64,000 bases of DNA, taken from positions 1,860,001 through 1,924,000 of the forward strand of contig OX388310.1 of the NCBI GenBank assembly GCA_947579605.1. The letters run 5' to 3'. The number at the start of each line of letters is the position of its first letter. Position 1 is the stretch's first letter. The notes beneath the pieces are model-generated. The model did no database searches. It saw only the letters and a program-made list of their open reading frames with translations, and was not told the DNA's origin. Origin of the DNA: Athripsodes cinereus. Its lineage: Eukaryota; Arthropoda; Insecta; Trichoptera; Leptoceridae. The translations under genes were made by a program, and so were the position numbers. Positions 30,796-41,849 of the stretch are shown in pieces.

Positions 30796-31554
30796 TAGTA
30801 CATACAGAAAATTTGAAAAAGTATGGTGTTTTTTATGTGTTTAGTTTAGATGTGTTTTACATTTAGGCTTTATTTCCATTTGAAAAAACAGCTTTCGCAC
30901 TTCGTCGCAAAAATGACGGAATAGATGTGTGACGTCATCAGTACAACGAGTCAAATTCGTACCAATACAACTTACTGTCTAATGACGTCACAACTGGCTA
31001 GTTCAATGACAAGATGATTACAATTTTGACAGAAAATTTGGATTTTTAAAATGAAAATAATGAATGAAAAGTTTCTTATTAGGATATTTGTGATAAGCGT
31101 ATTTTAATTTATACTCATAAATTGATAACATTTGTTCATATTCCTCAGACATGCATGCCCCCCATTTCTTGAACTGCAAACTGGACACATTTCGATTATA
31201 CCAAACAAAATAAATTGGAAAGAGCTCCTTTTAAAAACAGTTTTTCCTCTCTGAGCCTCTATAACATTCTTTCAGCTTCCTCTTCCTCCGTTTTCTTTTC
31301 TCTCATAGGGAAATTAAAATTACTTTACTACATAGAACATAGTTAGGCACGAGGGAGGGCGCCCACTCAACACCCCATACAGGACCTAGGTACTTGTATT
31401 TCCATACCATACAATTTGTACAAAATATATATATATATATATGAATGTACCATGTTCGCGTTAATAATACATATATTGACTCTGAATAAATGTATAGTTT
31501 TTCAACCCATGTCTATCCATTACTAGATACAGACCTCTATATTTGCACATTATT

Positions 31555-31700
31555 GGGTTAGTTGGAAAAAAATCATTTAAGTGATAAACTCGCCCTCTGT
31601 AAATTGAATTGTAAAACTGATAATTTTTTTATGATACTTTGTTTTCATTTGAAATATTGTAACCAATGTACAGTGAAGAATAAAATAAATAAATAACTTA
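31555..31700 (+). repeat. LINE 3' UTR, family F
   Basis: 'gataaactcgccctctgtaa', 'gtaaccaatgtacagtgaag', then an (aaat)n tail. The stretch 31165-31555 shows nothing recognised. Confidence 0.7.
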
Positions 31701-31984
31701 CTTCTTCGTTTAATGTATTGTAATTGCTATTCTTTAAAGCCTGTTCTATTTCCATAAGTGAATTTTCAGACAGTGAGAGACACTTTTTAATCAGTTGAAA
31801 ATAAGCCCAGACATATTACAAATATCTTTACAGTGAGCAACATTATGCTTGGGTTCTAAAACTGAAATAGATCAGCAGCAGAGGGTTTCAAAGCCAGGGT
31901 TTCTTGATTGAGAGTTTAAAATTCCACCATTAGGTTACCGAATAAATTCTCAACTGATTCGGTGCTCTGTGAAAGAGAATATTA

Positions 31985-32110
31985 CATCCAAACATTATAT
32001 TATATTAAGTGCATTGTATATGTGTGTATCATCGTGTTAGTACCCATAATACAAGATTCATCCTAGTTTGGGACTAGCTGAATCTGTATGAATTGTCTAT
32101 ATGTATGTTT
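31985..32110 (+). repeat. SINE D, 3' region only
   Basis: 'gttagtacccataatacaag' followed by 'tagtttgggactagctgaat' and 'gaattgtctata', the shared 3' body of SINE D, without the tRNA-like head. Confidence 0.65.
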
Positions 32111-33825
32111 AACGTTTTTTTAATCAAACAAGAGCTTTAGTAACATATGTACATATAAGGTACCTTTATGTTTATCTCACTTCCACACATTGGAATAAAG
32201 TTCAAAGCGTTTTTACGTAAGTACAGAACCGACCTAGGAAAATAATTTTCGTATATTGATATCTGCTTTTCGACCGGGCGTCATCTTTTGAATAAACAAA
32301 AAGGTACCGCCCTTCGCAAAAAGGTACAAATTATTATTATTACACTCACTATTCCAACAACAATAATAAAACAACAACACAATCATCAAAAAGTACAAAA
32401 TTCATAATAACAACGATAATAATGCTAGTCAAAAAGAAAATGTAATGAAAATGTTATATATATATATATATATACAAATGATTCGTGCCCTTTGGTGATG
32501 TCGTACCGTTTTAACTATTGATGGATTCGTCGTTGTATTACTAAGACGAGTAATACAGTAATACCCTGATGTATCATACCTCGCTTTATGCAAACTCTGT
32601 GTTTAAAAATTATTTTTCTTTTCCATGCATTGGAAACTTTTTTAATGTTATTTTATAAATTTGATGATGTTAAATGAATGTACTCATAAGTTTCACATTG
32701 TTAAAGATTTTTGACTTCTTCCAGCTGTTTTTGGAAGGTTTATTTTTTCAGTTTACCAACCTATTTGTTATTCATTTCAATTTACCTAGGCATATTTTAT
32801 TATTTTCAACTCGCTAACCTATTATCTTTTACTTGCTGGCACTGTCCCAACTTATTGCCTCTGAAGACTGGTGAGATAAGCTTTCCTCAACCTAAGGATG
32901 TATATTCTACTGTTCCATACGTTAATTTCATCCAGGAAAACAAATAAAATTTCCAACCTATTATGCAAAATAGAATTCAAAAGAAAAACATAAGAAAAAG
33001 AAAGATATTACATTGGATTAGTAAGCAAAAGATACTGAATATTCATAGGTACGAATTATCCCGAATAAGAACTCCACTCCATTTTTTTTTAACTATCCCT
33101 AATATAAGAGTAGCCCTTATATAAAGTAACAAGGAGGCGAGAACAGCTTTTTGGACAAAAATACATAATTCAAAAAAGACCGTGAAAGCATATTTATAGT
33201 TACTATACAACGGTACTCGTTTTTAATATTTTTAACTGATGCATTGTTCAAAAAACGTTCCAATCGTACTCGACTTACGTGAAATCGATTTTGACGTTTC
33301 TTGACGAACTCATCCATTACGTAATTCCGGTATGTAACTGTACATCTCTAATCTTTATGGCATTCCCTGTGCGTGCGGAGTTGTTTGGTGGGGTAGCAGT
33401 ATTAGTGGTGGGCTTTTGTAGGCGGATTGTGAAGCCTACCCGCCCCCGCCCTCCGCCCAAAATACCACAGCTTCTCAAGACTTCTCTCCCATGTATATTT
33501 TGCTCCCAAGCGACTGCTGTGTGAGTTTTTCATTTCGCTTAGAGTTGAATAAAATATGTTGTACTAGCAATAAGCCCGTCTGCACAAAAATAATGATAGA
33601 GAAATTATCAAAGTAAAAAACTATTTAAATCATGGCCATAGCAATATATTACACAAGTGGGGTAGCTAGTAGAGCAGCTGCAATGTTTATTTCCATAATA
33701 AATTTCATACATGTGATCACAAAATAATCGCATCTTTATGAGTAAAACTCACTTTTTAACACAAATATCTAATATTTTATAGGCTTACTGGAAGATATTA
33801 CTTAACATTACATAGCATAGCATAC
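32110..33825. other. AT-rich non-coding interval
   Basis: Includes a run of 'aataataa' simple sequence (32330-32425), an (AT)n run at 32455-32475 and a GC-richer patch at 33360-33500 whose frames show no domain I know. No gene recognised. Confidence 0.5.
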
Positions 33826-33829
33826 ATAG

Positions 33830-34065
33830 ATATTTGACACTGATCGAGTCAGTCCCAAATTAAGATATGAATGTTACATTATGAGTACTAACGCGACGAT
33901 ACACATTATATACAATGCACCAAACACATTTACATGTAACACCCAGACACAAGAAAATTGGAAAATGTCATTCTCCATTCTGCCCTGGCCGGAAATCGAA
34001 CCCGAAACCTCGTGACTTAAAGGCAAGAGTGTTACCTCCACGCCACACCGGCCGACAAATTATTA
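33830..34065 (-). repeat. tRNA-derived SINE D
   Basis: The minus strand starts near 34060 with 'cggccggtgtggcgtggagg', a box A-like region, then 'aacactcttgcctttaagtc' and a box B-like GGGTTCGATTTCC (about 33991-34003), ending in the D body ('ttgggactgactcgatc'). Matches 41431-41690. Confidence 0.75.
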
Positions 34066-34619
34066 CGCTATGGCAATATCTAGAGTTTTTGTTTGTACAT
34101 ACAACAATAATGTGTACAAAAAATATTAATACAATAAAGTTTCATCTTATAAGTGTACAAGCTTGGTAAAAGGAATCCTTACTTGCTCAATGAGATATAA
34201 GTTTCTATTTTGTTTCCTTACTGCTTTTTATGTAAAAACGATTTAAAAAAAACATACACATTTAAACATGTATTAATAAAAAAATGTCTAAGAATTAGAA
34301 TCCTATGTATGTATTTTGGGAAATATTGTTTCAATGGGATTGTTTGGTTACTTTTTATAAGGAACCTTTCTATTCGTTCACCTATTGCATGATATTTTCC
34401 AATTTTCTATTTTATTTCTATTTGTTCAGTATTTTATTTTTCATTTCAATCAATCTAAGAATCCAATATGTTGAATATTTTATGTTTTAATTTCCTTTAA
34501 ATCTTAATTATTTCATTCTGAAAAACTCAGAAACAATTATTTTTTCTTTATTCAGGTAATTCATTTATTTACACAAATGACAGATATTTGCAAGAAAGTT
34601 TTATAAATGACGACTACTG

Positions 34620-34850
34620 CTTCTATTACTTTACCATCACGGCATATCCCACAAATTAGGTAACCACCAGAGCAACTGCATGTTATAAACATGCAAGCCG
34701 TCCTCTACGTGCCAACAAAATTTAAGACATTCAGGATGCGTGGCAAATCTCATCGATGAATTTAATATGTAAAATTTATTGACATTTTCGAACAAGTACC
34801 TTTCACAGGACACTCGAAATTTTACGAAAAAGAGTGGAAGACCATTTTTT
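34620..34850 (-). repeat. SINE-like family C
   Basis: Reverse-complement order of all family blocks: 'catcacggcatatcccacaa', 'catgcaagccgtcctctacg', 'gaaattttacgaaaaagagt'. The interval 34065-34620 shows only AT-rich sequence. Confidence 0.7.
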
Positions 34851-35089
34851 TGCAGGTTGCTCTACGGAATACAGGTTTATTTATCGGGACCGAGCAGTTC
34901 CTTACGAGGAAAGCATACCTGGCGAAAAGTATGGGTTGCAGATTCAAGTCCCGTCCGTGACACTTCCAAAAAAGGTAACGTTGTATTTTCTAAGCGTTTT
35001 ATGGCAGTTTCGTGTGTTTTTACAAGAAAGGGTTCCCTTATTTAATATTGAATTCGATTAAATAATTAAGCAAATGAAATCAATTGAAT

Positions 35090-35245
35090 TTTGACTTCAG
35101 CGATGGCGTATGCCACCCATCTTTTATGTCCTATTTTCTTTTAGCTCGTAAAGGACGATTTGCATGATTATTACATACAGTTAGATTACAGGCTACCCTA
35201 CATGTGGCAGACACCGTGATGATATAGATAGATATAGGTATAGAA
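35090..35245 (+). repeat. SINE-like family C, 3' part
   Basis: 'cagcgatggcgtatgccacc', 'cgtaaaggacgatttgcatg', 'acatgtggcagacaccgtga', then a (taga)n tail. Confidence 0.65.
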
Positions 35246-35249
35246 ATGA

Positions 35250-35980
35250 ATCAACACGCATAATAAATTATAAACATACCATCACGGCATATTCTCAGTT
35301 GAAGATCAGTGTTGGTTGAAACATTGTTTAAAAATTCCATCCGATATCAAACAAATGGTGAACTTTATACACTCCACGCTCATTGTCATTAGCAATTTGT
35401 TTGAAAAATTGGATAATCCACAAAAAAATATAAAATTGTTAGCATTATTGTTTTGTTAAACATATACGATTTTTTAATCCAGAAATCTTTTTGAAATATT
35501 AAACTATGTGACTTTTATAATGCTCATACATTTTGATGAATAAAAATTTGTGAAATCATAATAAATTAAAATAAAAGTTAAGCCATTTAATTTTTAAACA
35601 CAGAATAATTTAGATACATAGCATTGCATTAATTATGTACAGTTTTTTTATGTTTTATTATTGTCACAATTTACTAGCGATTTTACCTTGCTTATCTCAC
35701 ACATCTTTCTAGGAAACACCAAGAAACAACGAAGACAAAAAAATAGCCCTTTGATCGTTGATTTTAATCTCGAAACTTATTAACCTTGGATCGACCAGTA
35801 TTATCATGTCCATGATATGTGAAATAAACACAATCACTTACAGTCAGCAATATGCCTGTGTTGTGAATGTGAAGTAAAAGGATTTGAACCCGGAATCTTT
35901 CGATTAAAAGTCCAAGTCTTCACCATCAAGTTAGTGACTAACTATAATAAAATAATATTTAATCTACTTTTTCTTTATAT
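35250..35980. other. AT-rich non-coding interval
   Basis: No gene or clear repeat recognised. Confidence 0.5.
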
Positions 35981-35984
35981 TTAC

Positions 35985-36200
35985 GTGTCTTTCTGGGTCT
36001 CTCCAACGTTGACGATCACCTGGGATAAATCTTTTCAGCACGGAACAGCTCCCCCGCACCTCTCATCACGGTCAACTCTCGAATGTTCTGAAACCAGAAA
36101 AGCCGCTTTCTTCCAACCCCTCTACGGCCCTCAATCTTCTTTATTCTTATCCATCATGCGTAGGCTCGAATTTGAGCACTTGCACTCGTCAGTTAAGCAT
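35985..36200 (-). pseudogene. Diverged LINE C-terminal fragment
   Basis: Similar to the minus strand of 36585-36780: the segments equivalent to 'GRRGVGR', 'SWLRNIR' and 'NVGGTRQDT' can be followed in one frame with substitutions ('GLEESGF' in another). It lies only a few hundred bases from the better copy and is clearly older. The 3' end lacks the (GAA)n tail. Confidence 0.6.
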
Positions 36201-36562
36201 TACAGTAATATTACATTAAAAGAGAATAAAAACAGACAAATAATTATACAATAACGGGCATCTAACACCCAGAGAAATATCAATGCCAAAAATCAGAGTG
36301 TAAAGAGCTCTGATTTGCATCTCGTCAGAAACTTCTACGACTTCTCTTCTACGACAAGTTGCAGGATGTTTATTTTTCTCCTCTCTTTAACGATAAATTA
36401 AATTTGAAACTCAGACAAAGAATGACCAAAAAATTAAGACTTTCGGAATGGTTGGCAAACCTTATCACTGAATTGAAGGTGTAAAATGTCATTAAATAAC
36501 TAATCTTTCTACACCAGTATCTACGTCCTTTCTCATAAGCAATAGAGTCAACTGACTAATTA

Positions 36563-36574
36563 CATGTAATATAC
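36563..36574. repeat. Target-site duplication, left copy (12 bp)
   Basis: catgtaatatac recurs exactly at 37591-37602; the two copies bracket the LINE and its fold-back 5' junction. Confidence 0.8.
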
Positions 36575-37590
36575 TTCTTCTTCATGTGTCTTGCCGGGTC
36601 CCCCCGACGTTGACGACCATTTGAGAGAAAGCTTCCCTGTCCTGGGCGGCGCGAAACAGCCCCTCCACGGTTCTGACACCGGTCCACTGTCGAATGTTTC
36701 GAAGCCAGGAGAGCTGTCTTCTGCCAACCCCTCTGCGGCCCTCGATCTTCCCCTTCATGACGAGCTGGAGTATAGTGTACTTGCTACCTCTCATTACATG
36801 GCCAAAATATGATATTTTACGGAGCTTAATAGTGGTGAACAATTCTCTATTTACATTGGCTCTACGTAAAACATCAATGTTTGTTATCATATCGGTCCAG
36901 GATATTCTTAGCATTCTACGGTGGATTCACATTTCAAACGCTTCAAGGCGTTAATTATATTAACTTTAAGAGTCCACGCCTCTACACCGTAAAGTAAGAC
37001 CGACCATACATAACATTTGACCATTCTTTGTCTCAGCTTTAGGTTTATATTGTGGTCACAAAGAAGGTTTTTCATTTTATTAAATGCTGTTCGTGCCGCT
37101 TCTATTCTGCATTTTATTTCAGTGTCAGGGTCTAATTTCTCAGTGATTATGCTTCCCAAGTACTTGAACCGTTTCACCCTTTCGATACCAACACCCTTTA
37201 GTGCAAGATAGACATTTGGATGACTTTCGTTCTATTTTATTAAACAGTTCAAGTAAACAATCAATACTATTTTCACTAATCAACTCTATAACCTCAATAG
37301 GGATTTCATCAGGTCCACAAGGTTTTCGAGGTTTTGATGTGGATATAGCATGTAGTATTTCAGATTTCAATATAGCAGGACCTTGACCATGTTCTGATAT
37401 TTCAACGTCAGTTCGAGCATCTTGGAAGAGTGTTCTTATATAATCTTCCCAAGTTTTTAAGATTTTCGAATCTTCCAAGATCAAGTTATTAGAATCGTCT
37501 GTGAGACAGGTAGGTTTAGGCTTCCTACTGAGGCCAGTCAGTTCTTTAGATTTTAATTTTTAATTTCGTATGCACATAGAATATAGCTGG
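36575..37590 (-). mobile_element. LINE with internal deletion and fold-back 5' junction
   Basis: Minus-strand LINE ending in a (GAA)n tail (plus 36575-36583). Coding sequence can be followed up to about 37557. The last 28 bases (37563-37590) are not LINE-like; they are an exact inverted copy of the flanking DNA at 37606-37633. With the TSD at 37591-37602 this looks like first- or second-strand synthesis that snapped back onto the target. Confidence 0.75.
36582..37557 (-). pseudogene. LINE protein with the RT palm deleted (RTE-like)
   Basis: Three minus-strand blocks follow in order. 37557-37215 encodes the linker and RT N-terminus ('ILEDSKILKTWEDYIRTLFQ', 'ISTSKPRKPCGPDEIPIEVI'). From about 37210 the frame jumps to the thumb region ('IERVKRFKYLGSIITEKLD', 'VKCYVWSVLLYGVEAWTLK'). 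Then, after a frameshift near 36910, comes the C-terminus ('MLRISWTDMI', 'LRKISYFGHVMRGSKYTILQ', 'VVNVGGTRQDT'). The stretch that should hold the catalytic aspartates (A and C boxes, a few hundred residues) is missing. Other copies of this family: 8349-8488, 35985-36200, 47563-47790 and a trace at about 61770-61810. Confidence 0.8.
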
Positions 37591-37633
37591 CATGTAATAT
37601 ACATGCCAGCTATATTCTATGTGCATACGAAAT
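37563..37633. repeat. 71-bp palindrome at the LINE 5' junction
   Basis: Perfect 34-bp arms (37563-37596 and 37600-37633) around the loop ATA. The inner six bases of each arm (catgta/tacatg) belong to the target site itself; the outer 28 are the duplicated-and-inverted flank. Confidence 0.95.
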
Positions 37634-38257
37634 AGAATTGTATGAATCCGTGTTACAAGTTATTGTTTGTTGTTGTGTATACAAAATAGAATTGTATGAA
37701 TCCGTGTTACAAGTTATTGTTTGTTGTTGTGTATACAAAATAGAATTGTATGAATCCGTGTTACAAGTTATTGTTTGTTGTTGTGTATACAAAATAGAAT
37801 TGTATGAATCCGTGTTACAAGTTATTGTTTGTTGTTGTGTATACAAAATAGAATTGTATGAATCCGTGTTACAAGTTATTGTTTGTTGTTGTGTATACAA
37901 AATAGAATTGTATGAATCCGTGTTACAAGTTATTGTTTGTTGTTGTGTATACAAAATAGAATTGTATGAATCCGTGTTACAAGTTATTGTTTGTTGTTGT
38001 GTATACAAAATAGAATTGTATGAATCCGTGTTACAAGTTATTGTTTGTTGTTGTGTATACAAAATAGAATTGTATGAATCCGTGTTACAAGTTATTGTTT
38101 TTTGTTGTGTATACAAAATAGAATTGTATGAATCCGTGTTACAAGTTATTGTTTGTTGTTGTGTATACAAAACAGAATTGTATGAATCTGTGGTACAAGT
38201 TATTGTTTGTTGTTGTGTATACAAAACAGAATTGTATGAATCCGCGGTACAAGATGG
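37631..38257. repeat. 54-bp minisatellite, eleven full copies plus a partial twelfth
   Basis: The unit starts 'aatagaattgtatgaatccg' and ends 'gttgttgtgtatacaa'. Units begin at 37631 and every 54 bp thereafter to 38225. Inner units are identical by eye apart from one G-to-T near 38101. The last two differ ('aacagaattg', 'ctgtggtac' or 'ccgcggtac'). Because 54 is 18 codons and no frame used contains a stop, open frames of about 200 codons exist on both strands; I regard these as artefacts. Confidence 0.95.
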
Positions 38258-38259
38258 TT

Positions 38260-38790
38260 TTTATATAGATAGGTTTAAACATATCTGATTTTAGAATCTT
38301 TGCTGGTTTATATATTGAATCTATATTTTGTTAAGATATCCTGTAAATATTGTGAAAAAACAAATAAAAAAATTACCACATTTCAGTAGGATATTTCAAA
38401 AACTTCTGAAAAGGGTGAAACACTTATTTGTAGGCTTTTAAAATCCATTTTTTTTATATACCTATATACATTACAATGAAACAAAATAAAACTGGTATTC
38501 GGATTACGAAAATGAAATAATCCGAATATAGTAATAATTGGGAGTCAAAATATCATTAAAATTATACACAGAGATTGTATACAGCATTAATATATTATTA
38601 AAACCTTAATTACCATTCATTTATCATAATTTACTTCGTAAAATCCGTAAATGGTCAGGGTTCATGATATAGAGAATATAATCGGTACGAAATTATTTAA
38701 ATGTTTTTTTTGAACTTTTAGCATTTTTTGACTTAGTTGGCATTTAATGCGACAAAAATTATGAAACATTTATTGAGTCGTTTCTCCAAT
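38260..38790. other. AT-rich non-coding interval
   Basis: Nothing recognised. Confidence 0.5.
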
Positions 38791-39125
38791 TCTGGATGTC
38801 ACGACCTTCGGATAGCCCCTCATGCATGACCCTGCGTCATCCACTTGCGTCCTGCGTCAGGGACCTTGCATCCCTTGTGTCGCCGTGACCATAGTACATA
38901 GATCTATTGTGACATCCTTCTGTGTCATATCTCACTCTCAAGAACTATGTGCGTCATGTAACTCACGATTTGTCTTGGTGTGAGAAGCCTCAGTTTCTCA
39001 GAGTCCAGCAATGGTCCTCCGAGGATGTGACTTCGTTTGCGAACGAGTGCGTCACAATTACAGAGAAGTGTGTCACAAACGTAATGGTTAAACACTGGCA
39101 AAATTTATGTGTGCAATAACATTAT
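38790..39125. other. GC-richer block of unknown nature
   Basis: Begins near 'tgtcacgaccttcgg' and is rich in gtgac/gtcac words ('cctgcgtcatccacttgcgt', 'gtgcgtcacaatta'). Its composition stands out from the flanks, and a TGT-type start could suggest a solo LTR, but I cannot find a matching end or a TSD. The 65-codon frame at 38922 shows no known domain. Confidence 0.3.
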
Positions 39126-39780
39126 ATCACAAATACTTCTCTGGCCTCATGCATTCAAACAAACTGTTCGTTTTAAGCTGATATAAGATGTTAATGGAAG
39201 AAATAACAAAACAAAGACAACTTCTGAGTAGGCCAACATTGTGCTGTTTTGTCTTTGCGGGCTAATTTCCCTCTCAGTTACTTTTTTTACCGTAAAATTT
39301 TCAAATCAGTATGTTACTGTCGGATCTTAAAAATGTTTTTTTTCTGTAAACTTTATGTCTTTGTTGTACCTAATTATAAGTGTTAAAGCAGTTTTCGTTT
39401 TTGAAACTAAATTTGTAAAAAGTGAAAAATAACTTAAATAAAAGGATTAAAAACTATGATTTTTCTTATCATAGACCGAAATACTGGTAAAAACAAAAGT
39501 TCCTAATACCTCGTAATTCATCTCGAAAATCGTAAAAATCAAATTCTATATTGAAAAACGTATCGATTTGAATTATATTGTATTGTGACAACCATGTTAT
39601 TGAGCGTTCGCAGTACATTCATGCATGGCCGTACGCTGTGGATTTACATGTGTTGCACTGTGAATTAGGGACCCAAAATGCATTTGCATGCATTTAATGA
39701 AATTTACATTTTGTGTAGCGGCAACAGCCACCAGTATCTATATTACACAGTACATATAATATGTTATTATATTGTCGTTA

Positions 39781-39989
39781 TGCCTCCAGTTAAATATACA
39801 ACTGCGAAAAAATGTAAAATATGTAAATATAGGTAAGTAAAACTGAAAATTTATGAAAATCAGTTTATTTTTTCTGCGGAATCACCTGTAAGTAAGCTAA
39901 AGAGTGGCAAATTAGAACCAGCAAGAGAAAGGTGGGAATTAGAACTCTGGCAAGGAATCAGAAGGTGTAAGAAGATGACTAAAAAGAAG
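39781..39989 (+). CDS. Possible two-exon short gene or transposon exon (speculative)
   Basis: ATG 39781 opens MPPVKYTTAKKCKICKYR, with a C-x-x-C pair, and runs into a consensus-quality donor, AG/GTAAGT, at about 39833-39838. After a very short putative intron with a pyrimidine run (39867-39876), another open stretch reads SPVSKLKSGKLEPARERWEL and 'ELWQGIRRCKKMTKKK' to TGA at 39989. The lysine-rich ends and CxxC pair could suit a small nucleic-acid-binding protein, but the intron would be only about 45 bp, the acceptor reads CGG where CAG is expected, and I recognise no family. Treat as a lead only. Confidence 0.2.
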
Positions 39990-40141
39990 TGAATGTGTTA
40001 ACACATGGAGATGATCGTAGATTCCACATTAAGAATTTCTATGTAATTGATTTATAATTTATTTATTATCTGTGGTTGTATTTTATGACATCTATACGAA
40101 TCATCGGAATCTATGAATTTGCTCTCTGTTCAATAGATATT

Positions 40142-40299
40142 CCAGAGCCCCTACACAAACACGCACTTGGCGATCGACTACAAACGAATTTTCGACAATA
40201 ACTGCAACAATAACACATAATTATACGGTACATGTAGGTAGATTGTCGAAAAATTCGCCAGTAGTCGATCGCTAAGTACGGTTTGTCTACGGGCTCTGG
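40142..40299. mobile_element. 158-bp MITE with CCAGAGCCC termini
   Basis: Ends CCAGAGCCC...GGGCTCTGG with imperfect arms of about 55 bp that share 'gcgatcgactac' and 'cgaattttcgacaa'. Non-coding. No TSD recognised. Confidence 0.7.
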
Positions 40300-40554
40300 T
40301 GAGAATAGTACTTTCTCTCTCCAATTTTAACGTGTTTCAAATCCCCGATCACATTTCCCAAGATAAGAACCAAAAGTTGCTGGATAACAGAATGTTTATT
40401 TATTTATTTATAGTTTAAATGATACAAACATTTTAATACAAAACTGTTCGTTAAAACGAATATTTTATTTATTTATTTAAAATATTCAAAAGATATTTAG
40501 ATTATTTATTTAAAATATTCAATAGAATATTCCAAATTAGCTATTATGTAATAT

Positions 40555-40690
40555 AAATAGGGGTCCGATGTTCGATCCCAGGTGCCGGCAAACCCCCCAT
40601 TCACGACACAAGCTTTTAGCTTACTGTGAAATATGTATAAGTTTGTATTTGGGTTTATAACAAAACCCAGATAAATATCTTTAAAAAAAC
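40555..40690 (+). repeat. tRNA-derived SINE E, 5'-truncated
   Basis: Begins inside the tRNA-like head with box B-like TGTTCGATCCC (40569-40579), then 'aggtgccggcaaacccccca' and the E body to 'cccagataaatatctt'. Confidence 0.7.
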
Positions 40691-40694
40691 ATTT

Positions 40695-41050
40695 AGCAAA
40701 CTTTTTTCCTGTCACATATAACAGGTCGTCTTGTTAAAGAGTTTAGAAAACACACAGGTGTTTCAGCAGATAGTGAATCATTCAAACATAATAATTATAC
40801 TTAGATAATTTCAACTATAGTTAGTTACTTTAGTAGTAATGTATGTAGTTAAATTTTATTGTCTTGATAGTAATCTCTCGTATTGTACCTAGTAGGTACT
40901 TTTACGCACAGCATGATAATATCCTATTCGATTGTGAAGAGTATTTAAGGGAGAAGTAAAGAAAAGGTATCTTGTTGGTACAATATTTTATAACAGTAAC
41001 GAAATACTCAATAGGACTGTTTACGCGGTAATCATAGACCAATTTATTTT
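40695..41050. other. AT-rich non-coding interval
   Basis: Nothing recognised. Confidence 0.5.
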
Positions 41051-41054
41051 AGCC

Positions 41055-41430
41055 GTGGTGCATCCGTTAAGAATTGGCATCCCACTTTTTTCCGTAAGTT
41101 CTCGAGTGTCCTCTAAACCAGGGCTTCTTAAACTTTTTTATATAGCGACCCCCTTCAAGCTTAGGAAATTTTAAACGACCCCCTCCTCCATATAATGAAA
41201 TATATTTATATTAACCGTAGATGTAGATGTAATATCGCACTATTTTACAATGTAAATAAAATAAGGATTAAAGAATACCTACCCATTCATTTCACATATA
41301 TATAATTGGAAACGTTGACGGGATATCGGTCCCCCTTTCAGTAGTCTCGCGACCCCCCTGGGGGTCGCGACCCACAGTTTAAGAAGCCCTGCTCTAAACG
41401 ACAGGTCTTTGAAAACATAAAAATATTTTA
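41055..41430 (+). repeat. SINE-like family C head interrupted by a hAT-type MITE
   Basis: 'ttccgtaagttctcgagtgtcctctaaa' precedes 41119 (spelled here across two blocks of the family head), and 'acaggtctttgaaaacata' resumes after 41399. Removing the MITE and one TSD copy restores the usual family order 'gtcctgtaaaaggcaggtgt' approximately. Confidence 0.7.
41119..41391. mobile_element. hAT-type MITE with 8-bp TSD
   Basis: Inverted ends CAGGGCTTCTTAAACT (exact over 16 bp) and the exact 8-bp duplication ctctaaac at 41111-41118 and 41392-41399. CAGGG ends and an 8-bp TSD are hallmarks of the hAT superfamily. The interior has C-rich tracts ('gcgaccccc') in inverted positions and no transposase. 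Confidence 0.9.
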
Positions 41431-41690
41431 CGGCTGGTGTGACGCGGAGGTAACGCTCTTGCCTTCGAGTCACAATGTTCCGGGTTCGATTCCTGGCCAG
41501 GGCAAAGTAGGGAATGACCATTTTCAAGTTGGCCTGGATCTGGTTGATACATGTATTTGTGTTTAGTAGGTACATTGTATGCCTACATGTCTATCGTTAC
41601 GTTAGTACCCATAATACAATATTCATATAATATAACAATTTGGGACTAGCTCAATCTGTGTAAATAATTGTCTATACATGTTATGTTTAT
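41431..41690 (+). repeat. tRNA-derived SINE D, near full length
   Basis: Head 'ggctggtgtgacgcggaggt' (box A-like, 41435-41447), box B GGTTCGATTCC (41483-41493), then the body with 'gttagtacccataatacaat' and 'atttgggactagctcaatct', ending near 'attgtctata'. This copy best shows the tRNA-like head of the family. Confidence 0.85.
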
Positions 41691-41691
41691 A

Positions 41692-41845
41692 TTATTATAG
41701 CTTAAATTCAGCGATGAGGTTGGCCACCCATTCTAAATGTCTTTATTTTTTGTTGGCACGTAGAGGACAGTTTACATGTTTATTACATGCAGCTGGTCCG
41801 GTTGTAAACCCACTTGTGGGATACACCGTGATGGTATACATAGTA
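41692..41845 (+). repeat. SINE-like family C, 3' part
   Basis: 'cagcgatgaggttggccacc', 'ttggcacgtagaggacag', 'acttgtgggatacaccgtga', then an A/T-rich tail. Confidence 0.7.
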
Positions 41846-41849
41846 AAAG

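Larger units (their letters stand above)
30510..31165. repeat. Repeat family A, copy A2, carrying a nested fold-back element
   Basis: Collinear with A1 and A3 on both sides of 30552-30795. Right-hand blocks include 'ccatttgaaaaaacagcttt', 'gtgacgtcatcagta', 'gtttcttattaggatatttg' and 'catgcatgccccccat' at the end. Confidence 0.7.

Noticed and set aside
37631..38257. Tandem array considered as a CRISPR
   Set aside because: The units are directly tandem with no unique spacers, and the window is eukaryotic.
37610..38288. Mirror open frames of about 204 and 216 codons through the 54-bp tandem array
   Set aside because: They arise because a stop-free unit of 18 codons is repeated; both strands are open equally, the predicted peptides are low-complexity repeats, and there is no codon or start-site evidence.
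38790..39125. Solo LTR
   Set aside because: A TGT-like start and different base composition were suggestive, but no matching CA end, TSD, polyadenylation layout or second copy was seen.
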